From contig NZ_CP123897.1 in assembly GCF_029910655.1 (NCBI RefSeq), forward strand, positions 1,178,001 through 1,242,000: a DNA stretch of 64,000 bases, written 5' to 3'. Positions 1 through 9,215 of this stretch are shown here, in pieces. The notes beneath the pieces are model-generated. The model was not told the origin of the DNA. It did no database searches and saw only the letters and a list, made by a program, of their open reading frames with translations. Positions within the stretch are counted from its first letter, which is position 1. The number at the start of each line of letters is the position of its first letter. Both the position numbers and the translations under genes were made by a program. Source of the DNA: Methylomonas sp. UP202. GTDB taxonomy: Bacteria; Pseudomonadota; Gammaproteobacteria; Methylococcales; Methylomonadaceae.

Positions 1-117
1 TGAGGAGTTAAACAATAGAATGAAAGCATATCGTGTGTCGGGTGCGCCGAAACATTTAGTGGGTTGTCGATTCTATGAGTAGGCGAAATTGATCGATGAC
101 TGCAACGATACAACGAT

Positions 118-1502
118 CTAACATGCTGTTGATTTTATCTCTCCCGCAAGCCGCAATGATCCGTCGAAGCAGATGCGAGAGAAATTCATAAGATATTGTT
201 GTACATGATAAAATAGTACTATATTTTATAGATTGCATTGATCTCATGCGCGGCGCCGACATTACTCAAGAAGAACTGTTCAGTTACCGAACCCTGGAAG
301 AACGGATTCCAAAAAAACATCCGCTCCGCAAGCTGCGCAAAGTGGTCGATCTGTTGCTGGCCACATTGGATGACGAGTTCGATGCGCTCTACGCCCGTCG
401 CGGCCGGGATTCCATTCCGCCGGAGCGCCTGTTACGCGCCAGCCTGCTGCAAGTCTTGTTTTCCATCCGCTCGGAGCGGCAGTTGGTGGAGCATATCGAC
501 TTCAATCTGCTTTACCGCTGGTTCGTCGGCTTGACCATGGATGACGCCGTGTGGGACCACTCCACCTTCAGCGCCAACCGCGACCGCTTGCTGAACGAGC
601 GCATCAGTCGTTTGTTTTTCGAACGGGTGTTGGCCTTGGCGGACTGGCAAAAGTTGCTGTCCGACGAACATTTTTCCGTGGACGGTACGCTGATTCAGGC
701 CTGGGCCTCGCACAAGAGTTTCGTCAAAAAAGACGGCTCGACCCCGCCGCCGGAAGACGGCGGCCGTAATCCCACGGTCAACTTCAAGGGCGAGCAGCGC
801 AGCAACGAGACTCACGTATCACGTACCGATCCCGATGCGCGGCTGTACAAAAAGAGCGAGGGCGACAAATCGCAGTTGGCATTTCTTGGTCATGCTTTGA
901 TGGAAAACCGTAACGGCCTGGTGGTCGATGTCGAAGTCACTCAGGCCAAGGGAACAGCGGAACGCGAAGCGGCTCAAACCATGGTCAAGCGTACGATCCA
1001 CAAGCCGGGCGCGACCTTGGGTGCCGATAAAAACTATGACACCCAAGACTTTGTCGCCAATCTACGCCAGCGCAAGGTGACCCCGCATGTCGCCAGCAAG
1101 GACAAAGGCTCGGCCATCGACGGCCGCACCACCCGACACGACGGCTACCGCAAAAGCCTCAAAATCCGCAAGCGGATCGAAGAGGTCTTCGGCTGGGCCA
1201 AGACCGTCGGCCCACTACGGCAGACCAAATTCCGGGGTTTGAAGAAAGTCGCCGCGCAAACGATTTTTACGTTTGCGGCCTATAACCTAACGCGGATGGG
1301 CGCCATTTTCGGCTGGCGTTACACGACCGCCTAGGCGCTAGTGCGCTTGAAATCCGCCCAAAGGCGGAATTGCCCCCCTTCGGGGTGAATATAACCTGCT
1401 AAAACCGGTTTTTGAGGCCCAATCAGGCTTCCAGACCACCCGGTGCTTCGGAAAATGGCGTCGAAACCGAAGGTATATCGGCAAATTTCAACAGCCTGTT
1501 AA
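118..1502 (+). mobile_element. IS5-family insertion sequence, copy A (complete)
   Basis: About 1.4 kb with one transposase gene. The right end (1488-1502) reads TCAACAGCCTGTTAA and the left end (118-132) is its near-perfect inverse, with two mismatches, so these are the probable terminal inverted repeats. The same end sequence lies at 7754-7768 beside copy B, which supports the boundary. No clear target duplication is visible; the outermost CTAA/TTAA may be the YTAR-type target that IS5 relatives prefer (inference). Confidence 0.8.
246..1334 (+). CDS. IS5-family transposase, intact
   Basis: A 362-residue DDE transposase that catalyses cut-and-paste movement of its IS. The N-terminal part (about residues 20-120) is the DUF772-type DNA-binding region. 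The likely catalytic residues are D146 in SVDGTLIQ, D261 in LGADKNYD and the Glu in KRIEEVFGW (312-313). The frame is intact, passing through a run of seven A's near codon 23; copy B has eight A's there and is frameshifted. The start at 246 is the ATG giving the full N-terminus. The family is certain; current activity is not shown. Confidence 0.9.
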   Translation: MRGADITQEELFSYRTLEERIPKKHPLRKLRKVVDLLLATLDDEFDALYARRGRDSIPPERLLRASLLQVLFSIRSERQLVEHIDFNLLYRWFVGLTMDDAVWDHSTFSANRDRLLNERISRLFFERVLALADWQKLLSDEHFSVDGTLIQAWASHKSFVKKDGSTPPPEDGGRNPTVNFKGEQRSNETHVSRTDPDARLYKKSEGDKSQLAFLGHALMENRNGLVVDVEVTQAKGTAEREAAQTMVKRTIHKPGATLGADKNYDTQDFVANLRQRKVTPHVASKDKGSAIDGRTTRHDGYRKSLKIRKRIEEVFGWAKTVGPLRQTKFRGLKKVAAQTIFTFAAYNLTRMGAIFGWRYTTA

Positions 1503-1893
1503 GTACTTTTCCGGCTGTATTTTTCAACCGAGGATCGCATCAAGAGTTGTTACGGTAATAACTGACGAATCGGGCCATTTGTGTTCTAGGATTCGTTGTG
1601 TGTGTCGATTGCAATTTTTACCAAACACTGAGCGTTGTAAGCTGGAAGTCGGGTGCGGTGCTAGGCAGACCGACGGCAAAAATACTCTACGATCCGCCTC
1701 TCGACCGCCTTATGATATAAAGAAGTCCTCGAGAGGAGGCTGTGCAGACGCCAAAGTGTGTCAAGCTTTTTGAGGTTTTCGGAAATTAAACAACTAAAAA
1801 TCGTAGGCCCATTTGGACTCTGCAGCTGAGAGTCTAAATTTAAGCCTTATTCGCTGATTAAACTTGATAAAAATATTACAATTGGAGTTATTA
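1503..1893. other. AT-rich stretch without a recognisable gene
   Basis: This stretch lies between the right end of IS copy A and the flavoprotein gene. No protein with family-like features is seen in any frame. It should hold the promoter of the following three-gene operon, but I could not pick a convincing -35/-10 pair. A GGAG at 1884-1887, six bases before the ATG, is the ribosome binding site of the next gene. Confidence 0.5.
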
Positions 1894-3522
1894 ATGGACC
1901 AGAACGTCATAGAATTGTTAGACAAAATTAGAGATTCAATTGGCGCTGACTACGTAATTGACAGCACAAATACATTAAAAGCTCTAGAGACTGCCACATT
2001 TAAGACAAATCAAAGAATACTGGCGATAGTTCATCCGGGAAACGTACCAGAGTTACAAAAGTGCCTAGAATTTGCAAATGAATATAAAGTTTCAGTACAC
2101 CCTATAAGTACCGGGAGAAATATTGGATACGGTTCCAGTGTTCCAACGCAAGACAATAGTATTTTATTGTCGCTATCACGACTAAATAGTATATTAGATT
2201 ATAATGATTCGCTAGGGTTTGTAACAATTGAGCCAGGTGTGACACAAGGACAGCTCTATGATTTTTTGAAAGCGAATGGCGGCAAGTTTTGGATGGATGC
2301 CACTGGGGGGCCGCTCAACCACAGTATTATCGGTAATATACTGGAAAGAGGATGGGGACACACACCATACGGTGATCACTTTGACAACGCGTGTGGCATG
2401 GAAGTTGTTCTGCCAAGTGGGGAGTTAATTCGCACAGGCCACGGTCAGTTCGAGAATGCAAAAGCAACTTCAGTCTATAGGTGGGGTATTGGGCCTTATG
2501 TTGATGGATTATTCACCCAATCCAATTTTGGCATTATAACAAAGCTTACGGTATGGCTTATGCCTACGCCTAGTTACTTTCAGGCATTTTATTTTAGCTC
2601 AAAAAACTACGGAGACCTCCCCATAATTATAGATACCCTGAGGCCGCTGTTTCTTGATGGAACAATCAAAAGTGCAATGCATATCGCAAATGATTACAAG
2701 GTACTAGCATCATTTCAGAGATACCCATTGAAGTCAGTGAAGGGGGTAACCCCTTTACCTTTATCAGAACTAGAAAAGTTAGCTAAAGCATGGGACTTTG
2801 GAGCCTGGAATGGGGCGGGCGCAATTTACGGAAGCCGAAAGGAAGTAGCGCTGGCTAGAGCTAAAATAAAATCAGCGCTTAGGAATTCACCAATAAAGAA
2901 GCTACGGTTTCTAGACGATACGGACATAAAGATTGCTACTAAGTTTCAAGGAGTTCTGAAAAAAGTTCTCAGGCTGGATGTTCCAGAAATGCTTAAGATT
3001 CTTGATCCAGTATACAATCTCACAAAAGGAGTTCCATCTAACGCATTTTTGGAAAGTGTTTATTGGAGAAAGACTCATTCAGAAAATCAAACCCCTCTAA
3101 CTCCTGAAAAAGACGGTTGTGGCTTAATCTGGATATCTCCGATGGCTCCCGCTTTAGGACAGTGCGCAGACGAAATGTGGCGTATAATTAATTCTGTTTT
3201 TATTAAATATAGCTTTGAGCCAGCAGTTTCGATTACAATGCTTACTGGAAGGGCTATGGATGCAATAATCAGCATTACTTACGACAGAGATATTCCTGGG
3301 GAAGATGATAGGGCTATGAGTTGTCATGACGAAGTTCTAAAGGATTTAACAGTCAAAGGATATATTCCTTATAGAGCAGGCCTTCAAACATTAGGGAAGT
3401 TTCCAGTTGCAAACCCTTCCTATATTAACTTTTTGCAGGCATTAAAAAATGCAATAGATCCAAATAATATATTAGCTCCAGGCAAGCTTGGTTTATTAAA
3501 TGAAAAAAGTGAAAACATATGA
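1894..3522 (+). CDS. VAO/4-cresol dehydrogenase-like FAD oxidoreductase
   Basis: A 542-residue flavoprotein of the vanillyl-alcohol oxidase / p-cresol methylhydroxylase (PchF) family, which oxidises para-substituted phenols. The PCMH-type FAD-binding domain fills about residues 30-230 and includes the PISTGRNIGYGS pyrophosphate-binding stretch. The substrate-cap domain follows, ending in the family-typical AIDPNNILAPGKLGL. A Tyr-Arg pair in GYIPYRAG aligns with the PchF phenolate-binding Tyr-Arg; the HH pair seen before YDR in PchF is absent (DAIISITYDR). An in-frame upstream TTG exists at 1864, but ATG 1894 has a GGAG six bases upstream and fits the family. It overlaps the TPR gene by ATGA. 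No cytochrome c partner gene, as in true PchCF, is adjacent. The exact substrate is unknown. Confidence 0.8.
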   Translation: MDQNVIELLDKIRDSIGADYVIDSTNTLKALETATFKTNQRILAIVHPGNVPELQKCLEFANEYKVSVHPISTGRNIGYGSSVPTQDNSILLSLSRLNSILDYNDSLGFVTIEPGVTQGQLYDFLKANGGKFWMDATGGPLNHSIIGNILERGWGHTPYGDHFDNACGMEVVLPSGELIRTGHGQFENAKATSVYRWGIGPYVDGLFTQSNFGIITKLTVWLMPTPSYFQAFYFSSKNYGDLPIIIDTLRPLFLDGTIKSAMHIANDYKVLASFQRYPLKSVKGVTPLPLSELEKLAKAWDFGAWNGAGAIYGSRKEVALARAKIKSALRNSPIKKLRFLDDTDIKIATKFQGVLKKVLRLDVPEMLKILDPVYNLTKGVPSNAFLESVYWRKTHSENQTPLTPEKDGCGLIWISPMAPALGQCADEMWRIINSVFIKYSFEPAVSITMLTGRAMDAIISITYDRDIPGEDDRAMSCHDEVLKDLTVKGYIPYRAGLQTLGKFPVANPSYINFLQALKNAIDPNNILAPGKLGLLNEKSENI

Positions 3523-5333
3523 AATTCAGTTGCACGGTTACATTTGTTGTTCTTATTTTTTGGGTTTTTGCCAGTGACGCATATTGCTTTTCGGTTGTGG
3601 ATAATGCCATAACTGGCGGAGATAATGCCGATATTAGTGCCAAAACACATGGTGTCAACGAGTTTGGATTTGGCGTAAGTGAAGACAGCTATTTACTTAA
3701 TCGCGAATGGACATATATACCGTTTGGAGAAAACAAAGATAGTGAAATAATTTATAAAATTCAGTCTTTATACAAAGAAGAAAAAATCAAAGATGCCATA
3801 CAGCTTCTTGAGATAGCTATAGAAAAAAATCCATCATTTCTTTCTGCTAAGCATCTTCTTGTGCTTTCATATATAAAAGATGGCAATTTCACCAAAGCCG
3901 GTTTATTAACAAATGAATTGTTGAGAGAAAACCCAAAAGAACCAAGGTTGTATTATTATTTAGGGGTGATTGAGGCTGCAGATAAAAAGAATTATGATGA
4001 GGCTGAAAAGCTTTTTAAAAAGTCGATTTATCTAGATTCCAAGGCGGTAGATTCTTATGCGGCTCTAGCCAAAATACAGGCCATTAGACTGAATTATGCC
4101 GCATCCCTGGATTCGTTAAATAAATTAATTAACATTGATACTACTTTGGCGCCGGCATATTTTGACGCAGCAATTCTAAGTCACAAGTTAAAAAATGATG
4201 ATGATGCAGAGCGTTATTTAAATAAGTTCGTTACCGCATCTAACAACTCAGTTCCTAGCGTTGTTGCGGCATCTAAGGCTCGGCTCGAATGGTATATCGC
4301 TAAACAAGATCGTAGAAAATTATCTGAATTAGGGAGGGCTTTAGGTAGTCAATATTTGGGGCAAGCGGACGTAATTAAAATTTCTGCACAAGCTTATATC
4401 GGTGCAAATGAAACTGAAAGGGCGCTTCAGATTCTTCGAAGCGAAATTTCATCGGCGCCCGATGATTTGGACAGTCGAATCCTAATGTCTCGCATTCTTT
4501 ATCTAGAAAAAAAGTCGAATGAAGTTCCTGAATTAAATAAAATTTTAGACGAACTTGAAAAGCTAGCTCTTCGTAGTAGCTTAAATTTTCAAATGATTTC
4601 TGGCTTTTTTGTGGAACACATGCTGTTGGATAGAGCTGAAAAAATAATTGAAAAATCCAAAAGCCAATTTCAGGATTCATTTGTGATTCCCATGGCTCAA
4701 GGGGATGTTCATATAAGAAAAGGCAATCTCGATAGTGCGCTAGAATCGTATAAGATTGTGTATAAGACCAATCCAACCAAAGTCATCTTGTTTTACATTA
4801 CTAACTTAATGTCTAGGCTTAATAAGCTTGAAGAGGCAATTTCGCTTCTTAATGAAGAGGCGGCAAAATCCCCAGACAACTCGGCAATTCAGTACGAATT
4901 AGGTGGGCTCTATCTTAAAAAAGGTGACTATGATCTCGCTCGCAAGTGCTACCTCGATATTTTAAGCCGGGATCCTAATAACGTTTTTGCATTAAATAAT
5001 GTTGCATTCATATATTTGCAAGAAAACAATGGAAATAAAGCTATCTCTTATGCTGAAAGAGCTCACAAAGTTGCACCAAATACTAGTTTTGTTACGGATA
5101 CGTATGGCGAAGCTCTAGTGCGCATGGGGCGTGTTCAAGATGCTATTCGTAACTTTAAGTTCGCAGCTAAGGCCGACCCAGATAACCCGACCATTCAGTT
5201 TCATCTGGCCAAGGCACTTGTGTTAGCTGGCGAAAATAAGAACGCTCGCTCGATTTTGGATGGCTTAGCAAACTCTACCAAGGATTTTCCTGAAAAGGGT
5301 CAGGTAAAACAGCTAATTTTTAATTTAAGATAG
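3519..5333 (+). CDS. Exported TPR-repeat protein
   Basis: A 604-residue protein with an N-terminal hydrophobic signal sequence (residues 1-24, ending DAYC; not a good lipobox). Tetratricopeptide repeats then run from about residue 85 to the end, with recognisable units such as YDEAEKLFKKSIYLDS, YDLARKCYLDILSRDPNN and VQDAIRNFKFAAKADPDN. It is a likely periplasmic scaffold. The ATGA overlap with the flavoprotein implies translational coupling and shared function. It resembles PEP-CTERM-system TPR proteins (PrsT type) in repeat style but is shorter and not clearly a lipoprotein. Its partner is unknown. Codon use is AT-rich, unlike the GC-rich genes beyond 12 kb. Confidence 0.75.
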   Translation: MKFSCTVTFVVLIFWVFASDAYCFSVVDNAITGGDNADISAKTHGVNEFGFGVSEDSYLLNREWTYIPFGENKDSEIIYKIQSLYKEEKIKDAIQLLEIAIEKNPSFLSAKHLLVLSYIKDGNFTKAGLLTNELLRENPKEPRLYYYLGVIEAADKKNYDEAEKLFKKSIYLDSKAVDSYAALAKIQAIRLNYAASLDSLNKLINIDTTLAPAYFDAAILSHKLKNDDDAERYLNKFVTASNNSVPSVVAASKARLEWYIAKQDRRKLSELGRALGSQYLGQADVIKISAQAYIGANETERALQILRSEISSAPDDLDSRILMSRILYLEKKSNEVPELNKILDELEKLALRSSLNFQMISGFFVEHMLLDRAEKIIEKSKSQFQDSFVIPMAQGDVHIRKGNLDSALESYKIVYKTNPTKVILFYITNLMSRLNKLEEAISLLNEEAAKSPDNSAIQYELGGLYLKKGDYDLARKCYLDILSRDPNNVFALNNVAFIYLQENNGNKAISYAERAHKVAPNTSFVTDTYGEALVRMGRVQDAIRNFKFAAKADPDNPTIQFHLAKALVLAGENKNARSILDGLANSTKDFPEKGQVKQLIFNLR

Positions 5334-5352
5334 ACGTTTTAGGAGATCTAAA

Positions 5353-6381
5353 ATGAAAGAAGAATTATCATTTGAGGAGTTAGCTTTAATTGCTGGAGGT
5401 CACACGGCGTTCCAATTATTGTGGGCCGGAGTGCAGCTGAAGTTGTTTGATTTTTTGTCTGAAAAAGGGCCAATATCCGGCTCTGATATACAAATGGAAT
5501 TGGGCTTAGCCCCCCAGCCAACCAGAATACTGCTCATTGGCCTGACCGCTTTGAGACTGGTTAAAAAAGATGGCAACCTTTATAGAAATTCGCCCATAGT
5601 GGAGCAGTTATTAGTATCTCATAGCGAAGATAATATGATAGATATCTTGGGATGGCAAAATTTTATCGTGTATCCCGGTGAAATGGACTTCGTAGAGTCT
5701 CTCAGGCAAAATAAAAATATCGGGTTAAATCGCTTCCAAGAACCAGGAGATACTCTATACGCTAGGTTATCAAATGATCCTGGGCTTGAAATCGTATTTC
5801 ATAATGCCATGCAGTCTTTGTCAAATTCAGCAAACCGACTTTTAATGTCAAGCGTTAATTTTAACAACATAAAACATATAGTCGATGCGGGAGGAGGAAG
5901 CGGGGAAAATTCCATAAAATTAGCAACGTCATTTCCGCATATGAAGGTAACAATATTTGACAATCCAACAGTATGTGAAATTGCTAGACAGAATATAATT
6001 AAATCGGATGTATCAGGTAGGGTTTCTGTGTACCCTGGGGATTTTTTCAAGGACGATTTTCCTAAAGGTATCGATTGTGTTTTTTTAGGACATATCATGA
6101 CAATTTGGTCTATTGAAAAAGGACGGCTTCTGTTGAAAAAGATATACAATGCACTTCCAAAAGAAGGCAAAGTAATTATTTTTAACATGATGGGTAATGA
6201 CGACGATTCTGGGCCTATAGTGACGGCTTTGGGGTCACCATACTTTTTAACTATTGCCACTGGAGAGGGCATGTTATATTCATGGTCCGATTACGAGAAC
6301 TTATTAATTGAAGCGGGATTTCACGATATATCTAAGCAAATACTCCCAAAAGAGCATGGTGTAATTATTGGATGCAAATAA
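5353..6381 (+). CDS. SAM-dependent O-methyltransferase-like protein
   Basis: A 342-residue protein of the family-2 O-methyltransferase fold. A winged-helix dimerisation domain (about residues 10-100) precedes a Rossmann SAM-binding domain with motif I VDAGGGSGENS at about 178. These enzymes methylate phenolic hydroxyls or small polyketides. The usual catalytic His of the HDW box is replaced: the equivalent region reads GHIMTIWS, so the chemistry may differ. A strong AGGAG lies 8 bases before the ATG, 19 bases after the TPR gene, so the three genes form one operon. Pairing with a phenol-oxidising flavoprotein suggests tailoring of an aromatic compound (inference). Confidence 0.75.
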   Translation: MKEELSFEELALIAGGHTAFQLLWAGVQLKLFDFLSEKGPISGSDIQMELGLAPQPTRILLIGLTALRLVKKDGNLYRNSPIVEQLLVSHSEDNMIDILGWQNFIVYPGEMDFVESLRQNKNIGLNRFQEPGDTLYARLSNDPGLEIVFHNAMQSLSNSANRLLMSSVNFNNIKHIVDAGGGSGENSIKLATSFPHMKVTIFDNPTVCEIARQNIIKSDVSGRVSVYPGDFFKDDFPKGIDCVFLGHIMTIWSIEKGRLLLKKIYNALPKEGKVIIFNMMGNDDDSGPIVTALGSPYFLTIATGEGMLYSWSDYENLLIEAGFHDISKQILPKEHGVIIGCK

Positions 6382-6600
6382 CCTGAATCCGTGTTGCCAG
6401 TGTCTAAACGCCGCCGAATGCGCATGATCGCATTTTTTGCCCGTTGGCTGACAGTCGTCAGATGTCTGGCAACCGGTTTGGTTGCGAGTGGGGGCTGGAA
6501 AATTGCGTTTTCGTTTGAGGTTATCCCTGTTACAACTGGTTGGGAGGTCAGCCGTTGCTGTAAATACTCAAAGAGAGCGTGGCAACCAGCGAAGCTTGCT

Positions 6601-6783
6601 CTAATTCAGTCCTTGTCGGGCTTTATGAAGCCTCTGTGTGCTGCTGTAAACGATTTCCTGTAAGACCGTTCTGATCCGTCGGCGTTTGGCTGTAGCTGGA
6701 TAGGCTCCAAGTCGCGTCGGTAGCTCTCGCAGGAGGTTGCAAGCCGGAATCAGGCGCAGGATGTCGTTGGCGCCCGAACTTGC
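6601..6783 (-). pseudogene. C-terminal remnant of a DDE (IS4-like) transposase
   Basis: The minus strand has a short open frame of about 60 codons. Its end, with AKRRRIRTVLQEIVYSS followed by a basic tail, resembles the C-terminus of IS4-type transposases. Upstream the frame is closed by TGA and another frame appears to continue, so this is a decayed fragment. No terminal repeats were found. The surrounding 6382-6928 contains no other gene I can recognise. Confidence 0.4.
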
Positions 6784-6928
6784 TCAACGGTAGGAGCTTC
6801 AGGTCAAGAACGGTTTTGAGCTTGGGGTGGAATTGTCCGTGAGCGCCGTGGTCGCGTAAACTCCGATTACTAGTATTTCGTCGTCGTCCAAGCTAGTCCA
6901 CCAGTGCTTTCACTCCCTATATCATAAA

Positions 6929-7640
6929 TCAGGAGGTCGCCATTTTAGGTAAATACCGCTTTTTCGCTGATTTCAGGCACACGAGCGCGTAGGCGATAGT
7001 GTAACGCCAGCCGAAAATAGCGCCCTCGCTCTTTTTGTACAGCCGCGCGTCGGGATCGGTGCGTGATACGTGAGTCTCGTTGCTGCGCTGCTCGCCCTTG
7101 AATTTGACCGTGGGATTACGGCCGCCGTCTTCCGGCGGCGGGGTCGAGCCGTCTTTCTTGACGAAACTCTTGTGCGAGGCCCAGGCCTGAATCAGCGTAC
7201 CGTCCACGGAAAAATGTTCGTCGGACAACAACTTTTGCCAGTCCGCCAAGGCCAACACCCGTTCGAAAAACAAACGACTGATGCGCTCGTTCAGCAAGCG
7301 GTCGCGGTTGGCGCTGAAGGTGGAGTGGTCCCACACGGCGTCATCCATGGTCAAGCCGACGAACCAGCGGTAAAGCAGATTGAAGTCGATATGCTCCACC
7401 AACTGCCGCTCCGAGCGGATGGAAAACAAGACTTGCAGCAGGCTGGCGCGTAACAGGCGCTCCGGCGGAATGGAATCCCGGCCGCGACGGGCGTAGAGCG
7501 CATCGAACTCGTCATCCAATGTGGCCAGCAACAGATCGACCACTTTGCGCAGCTTGCGGAGCGGATGTTTTTTTTGGAATCCGTTCTTCCAGGGTTCGGT
7601 AACTGAACAGTTCTTCTTGAGTAATGTCGGCGCCGCGCAT
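6929..7640 (-). pseudogene. IS5-family transposase, frameshifted and internally deleted
   Basis: Homologous to the intact transposase at 246-1334. It carries one extra A in the homopolymer (eight instead of seven, 7568-7575), which shifts the frame after about 23 codons. It then jumps from the KKSEG codons (about 202-206) to AIFGW (about 339), losing roughly 400 bp with the second catalytic Asp and the Glu. The junction lies in a shared GGGCG, which suggests microhomology-mediated deletion. The tail after the junction reads GWRYTIAYALVCLK and runs past the stop of copy A. It cannot encode an active transposase. Confidence 0.85.
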
Positions 7641-7768
7641 GAGATCAATGCAATCTATAAAATATAGTACTATTTTATCATGTACAACAATATCTTATGA
7701 ATTTCTCTCGCATCTGCTTCGACGGATCATTGCGGCTTGCGGGAGAGATAAAATCAACAGCCTGTTAA
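6929..7768 (-). mobile_element. IS5-family insertion sequence, copy B (defective)
   Basis: Inverted second copy of the element at 118-1502. Its upstream end, including the inverted repeat TCAACAGCCTGTTAA at 7754-7768, is almost identical to copy A. The middle of the transposase is deleted, the last part has diverged, and no matching inverted repeat is seen on the left side, so the 6929 limit is approximate. Confidence 0.75.
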
Positions 7769-7993
7769 ATAGAAGTACTCAGCTTGGCAGGTGCCGCTTT
7801 TTACCGGTTGAGTCCGTGAGTTGTGATTTAATTCGTCGATGCGGGTGTCGGTTTTTTTTACATATAGGCTGAAAGCATGGAGTGGCGGGTTAGACTGTAT
7901 TGAGATATGTTTTTGTTTTATAAGTGTTATAAGGTTGTGGCTTGTTGTTTGCTTGTGCATTTACGAACATTTTTTATACCTAAGGAGGTCGCG

Positions 7994-8962
7994 ATGTTTA
8001 ATAGCAAATTGGTAGTTATGGTTCTTGGCGCATCTGCTATGCTAGGTGCAAGTGTTTCTGCGAATGCCACCGCTTATGCTTCTGCGGTGCTTTCACTGAC
8101 TAACTCAAAATTAACGGTGGGCAATGGCACCGACGGAGGGAGTGGTATTGGTACTTTGGGTAGAGCGGTGGCGCAATCTGATTTTTTGGGCATTAGCGGT
8201 AATAATACTGGTGGAGTTAGCACTGGGCTGAACGGTGTAAACAATGCAAACTCAGCTACTACCAACATCACTACTGGTACGGGTATAAACCTCACAAATT
8301 TGTTCCAAGGTACGAATGTTGTGGGTGATGATAACTACGCTCCAATTGCTCCACCTGCGACCACGACATATGTAAATGCAGATGCTGACCTTAAAGGGAG
8401 TATTATTACTCTGAATAATGGAGTAGTAGCTGGAGCTGACGCTCAAACAAGGGCTGATGCTTCGATTCCTGTCAGTGGTAATGATGGGAATGCTCATAGC
8501 TCTTTGGGTTTGTCCTCGTCTGCAATATTTACTGTGACAAGTATTCTTACAAGTGGTTTCACTATTAGTTTCGATTATTTGGCATACCTTGCTACTGAGC
8601 TTACCTTGGACGAGGTTGTTCCTGGTTATGTTCAAGCAAGTATCAAGTGGGGCTTAACGCTGACAGATATTACAGCCGGCAATACTGTAGTCGGTTCTTT
8701 TAACCCTGGCGATTTGAATAGTGAGTCATCAGTGGATGCACCTTTTGATACGACGAATATTTATTCCAAGTCAGGTAGTCTTGCTTGGTACAGCGGTGCT
8801 TTGACTGCTAATCATCAATATCGCTTATCTGTCAACCAAAACTCCGATGCCGTTGCAGTATCTTCTACTGTACCAGAGCCAAGCAGCGTTGCATTGATTG
8901 GTATAGCCATGATTGGTCTTGCTAGATTTACTGGGCGGAATAACGTTAAATTATCTGCTTAG
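7994..8962 (+). CDS. PEP-CTERM sorting domain protein
   Basis: A 322-residue exported protein. It has a signal peptide (residues 1-26, ending SANA), a Thr/Ser/Gly/Asn-rich beta-type body, and a C-terminal sorting signal: VPEPSSVALIG, a hydrophobic helix and a basic tail (FTGRNN). PEP-CTERM proteins are recognised and processed at the inner membrane by an exosortase and are usually linked to exopolysaccharide. ATG 7994 is chosen because TAAGGAGGT lies just upstream and the signal peptide starts there. Two terminators follow at once, so it is monocistronic. The body matches no domain I recognise. No exosortase is in the window, although an XrtA-type glycosyltransferase lies at 15.9 kb. Confidence 0.88.
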   Translation: MFNSKLVVMVLGASAMLGASVSANATAYASAVLSLTNSKLTVGNGTDGGSGIGTLGRAVAQSDFLGISGNNTGGVSTGLNGVNNANSATTNITTGTGINLTNLFQGTNVVGDDNYAPIAPPATTTYVNADADLKGSIITLNNGVVAGADAQTRADASIPVSGNDGNAHSSLGLSSSAIFTVTSILTSGFTISFDYLAYLATELTLDEVVPGYVQASIKWGLTLTDITAGNTVVGSFNPGDLNSESSVDAPFDTTNIYSKSGSLAWYSGALTANHQYRLSVNQNSDAVAVSSTVPEPSSVALIGIAMIGLARFTGRNNVKLSA

Positions 8963-8979
8963 ATTTCTAAGCAGTTTTT
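8955..8979 (+). terminator. Intrinsic terminator overlapping the PEP-CTERM stop codon
   Basis: An 8-bp perfect stem (CTGCTTAG / CTAAGCAG), a 4-base loop and five T's. The left arm contains the TAG stop codon. Confidence 0.7.
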
Positions 8980-8990
8980 GATGTGGTAGG

Positions 8991-9023
8991 AAGCCACTAA
9001 GCTTTGGTTTAGTGGCTTTTCTA
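8991..9023 (+). terminator. Second intrinsic terminator
   Basis: A 10-bp perfect stem AAGCCACTAA / TTAGTGGCTT with an 8-base loop, followed by TTCT; twelve bases after the first terminator. Together they isolate the PEP-CTERM gene from the IS cluster downstream. Confidence 0.75.
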
Positions 9024-9071
9024 TTACATGTTAATTAAAGCTTTGAAATAATACACGGGCTATATTTCCTG

Positions 9072-9130
9072 CTAGTGCTTAGTTGCGTTATTTAGAGATA
9101 GTAAGATAACCTTGTAGGGATGTCACGAGT
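9072..9130 (+). repeat. Solo copy of the IS630-element left end
   Basis: A 59-bp segment starting CTAGTGCTTA that matches 9690-9748 with three mismatches. The second copy is the left end, including the transposase start codon, of the IS630-family element. Here it stands alone, next to the IS30 remnant. Confidence 0.8.
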
Positions 9131-9215
9131 CAATCCTCTCAACTTAAGTCTCAACAAGTAGATTTATAAGGGCGGATTCAAAACCGAAGTGCAACACCCA
9201 AAATGCCGGTAAGGT

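Noticed and set aside
1579-1773. 64-codon frame upstream of the flavoprotein
   Set aside because: No ribosome binding site, unusual Arg/Cys-rich composition and no family features.
118-7768. Simple active composite transposon made by the two IS5 copies
   Set aside because: The second copy is deleted and frameshifted, no matching target duplication is seen outside the pair, and one end lacks a terminal repeat; only a past role in acquisition is possible.
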